Shown: piece by piece, positions 63,440-64,000 of the stretch
How the letters are laid out: each line of letters begins with the position of its first letter
Numbering within the stretch: position 1 is the stretch's first letter
Origin: Arenibacter hampyeongensis
Lineage (GTDB): Bacteria > Bacteroidota > Bacteroidia > Flavobacteriales > Flavobacteriaceae
Assembly: GCF_002909255.1 (NCBI RefSeq)
Contig: NZ_PIOB01000006.1
Span: forward strand, 224,455 to 288,454
Reading direction: 5' to 3'
DNA: 64,000 nt
Program-made: the position numbers and the translations under genes
The notes under the pieces: model-generated
What the model was told of the DNA's origin: nothing
The model's input: only the letters and a program-made list of their open reading frames with translations
Databases searched by the model: none

Positions 63440-64000
63440 CTATCCTTATTTTAATAACTCCAATTGGTTAGACATTTTTTTTAAAAGACCTTGGCCAGCC
63501 CCCAGAGCATTTTGAAGGAACACACCTTTTTGACCCTCCAGTCATTTACTATTAAAACAAGTCTTGGGGCATACTTCTCTAGAATAAAGTCTATTTTTTT
63601 GGCTATAACAAACTGAAAACTGATGATAAATAATAATAATAAGTGGGGTAATAAATCAAACTTTTGCTTGAAAATTGGATGAATTCATCCGCTAATTACC
63701 TTTTTGCCAGTAATTCCGATTAAAATTACCAGTATTATAACTAAAACTTTTTTGCCAGACAATAGTAGAATTTGGACTAATTTTCAGGACCATTAATACT
63801 GGTGTACACTTTGTTCCTCAAATTGGAATTCAACAATTTATCGAACTTAAATGGTTGATTAACAACTACTTAGATTCGATATGCCCTAGTTGATCACTAT
63901 AAATATATAGACTGAAATTCAATAATCACTTCCCCAAATAATCCCTAAGGATAGCTTTTAATTAAATATAAATTTCAACATAATTATTAATGCAAAGGTT
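63440..64000. other. 561-base terminal region, no gene seen
   Basis: AT-rich sequence with no gene or strong terminator. It contains the perfect palindrome GGATGAATTCATCC (63677-63690) and a direct repeat TTTTTGCCAG at 63701-63710 and 63749-63758. It probably leads to the next gene beyond the window. Confidence 0.5.

Noticed and set aside
63677..63690. 14-base palindrome GGATGAATTCATCC
   Set aside because: A few perfect 14-base palindromes are expected by chance in 64 kb, and no gene start is linked to it here.

Overview
The window looks like chromosomal DNA of a Bacteroidota member of the Flavobacteriaceae type, probably marine. The evidence is an AT-rich sequence, promoters of the TAnnTTTG (-7) class instead of TATAAT, little Shine-Dalgarno sequence, a 950-residue CarB without the C-terminal allosteric domain, and a type IX secretion (T9SS) adhesin with a PorP/SprF partner. 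The exact genus cannot be told from sequence alone. I saw no rRNA, tRNA, insertion sequence, prophage or CRISPR array.

Layout. 1-8.4 kb is housekeeping: the end of a GNAT-like gene, an alpha/beta hydrolase, a lytic transglycosylase abutting a cardiolipin synthase, two envelope proteins, rpmH (L34) and carB. 8.5-19.3 kb carries a secreted S15-type peptidase, an overlapping DUF3999/DUF2339 membrane pair, a tesA/ybbA/ybbP-like group (SGNH esterase divergent from an ABC exporter) and a MepB-family gene. 19.3-33.5 kb looks like an accessory catabolic region on two divergent strands. The minus arm holds a 2-hydroxyacid dehydrogenase, an HpcH/HpaI aldolase, a secreted glycosidase-like protein and a phosphoesterase. 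The plus arm holds an esterase, glycerate kinase, Tm-1-like protein, PEP-hydrolase-like TIM barrel, cupin, and a large lipoprotein joining a beta-propeller, an azurin domain and a ThuA domain. Aldolase, reductase and glycerate kinase together resemble the lower half of sugar-acid (glucarate/galactarate type) degradation.

From 35.4 to 51.5 kb lies a nitrate assimilation island: NirB, NirD, a DUF4202 protein and a NarX-like sensor kinase on the minus strand; siroheme methyltransferase, NarK-type transporter, porin, NarL-type regulator, a fused nitrate reductase-FAD-BFD protein and a rubredoxin fused to a nitrite-reductase-like scaffold on the plus strand. Its promoters share a TACGTA motif. A 19-base copy, containing a perfect 16-base palindrome, occurs before cobA and before the transporter at the same distance from the -7 box. 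This is the strongest unexplained signal in the window and probably marks the operator of the local two-component system.

51.7-63.4 kb holds a second kinase/regulator pair (TPR-type kinase, LuxR-type regulator), then a 2510-residue T9SS-exported repeat adhesin and its PorP/SprF partner. The last 0.56 kb shows no gene.
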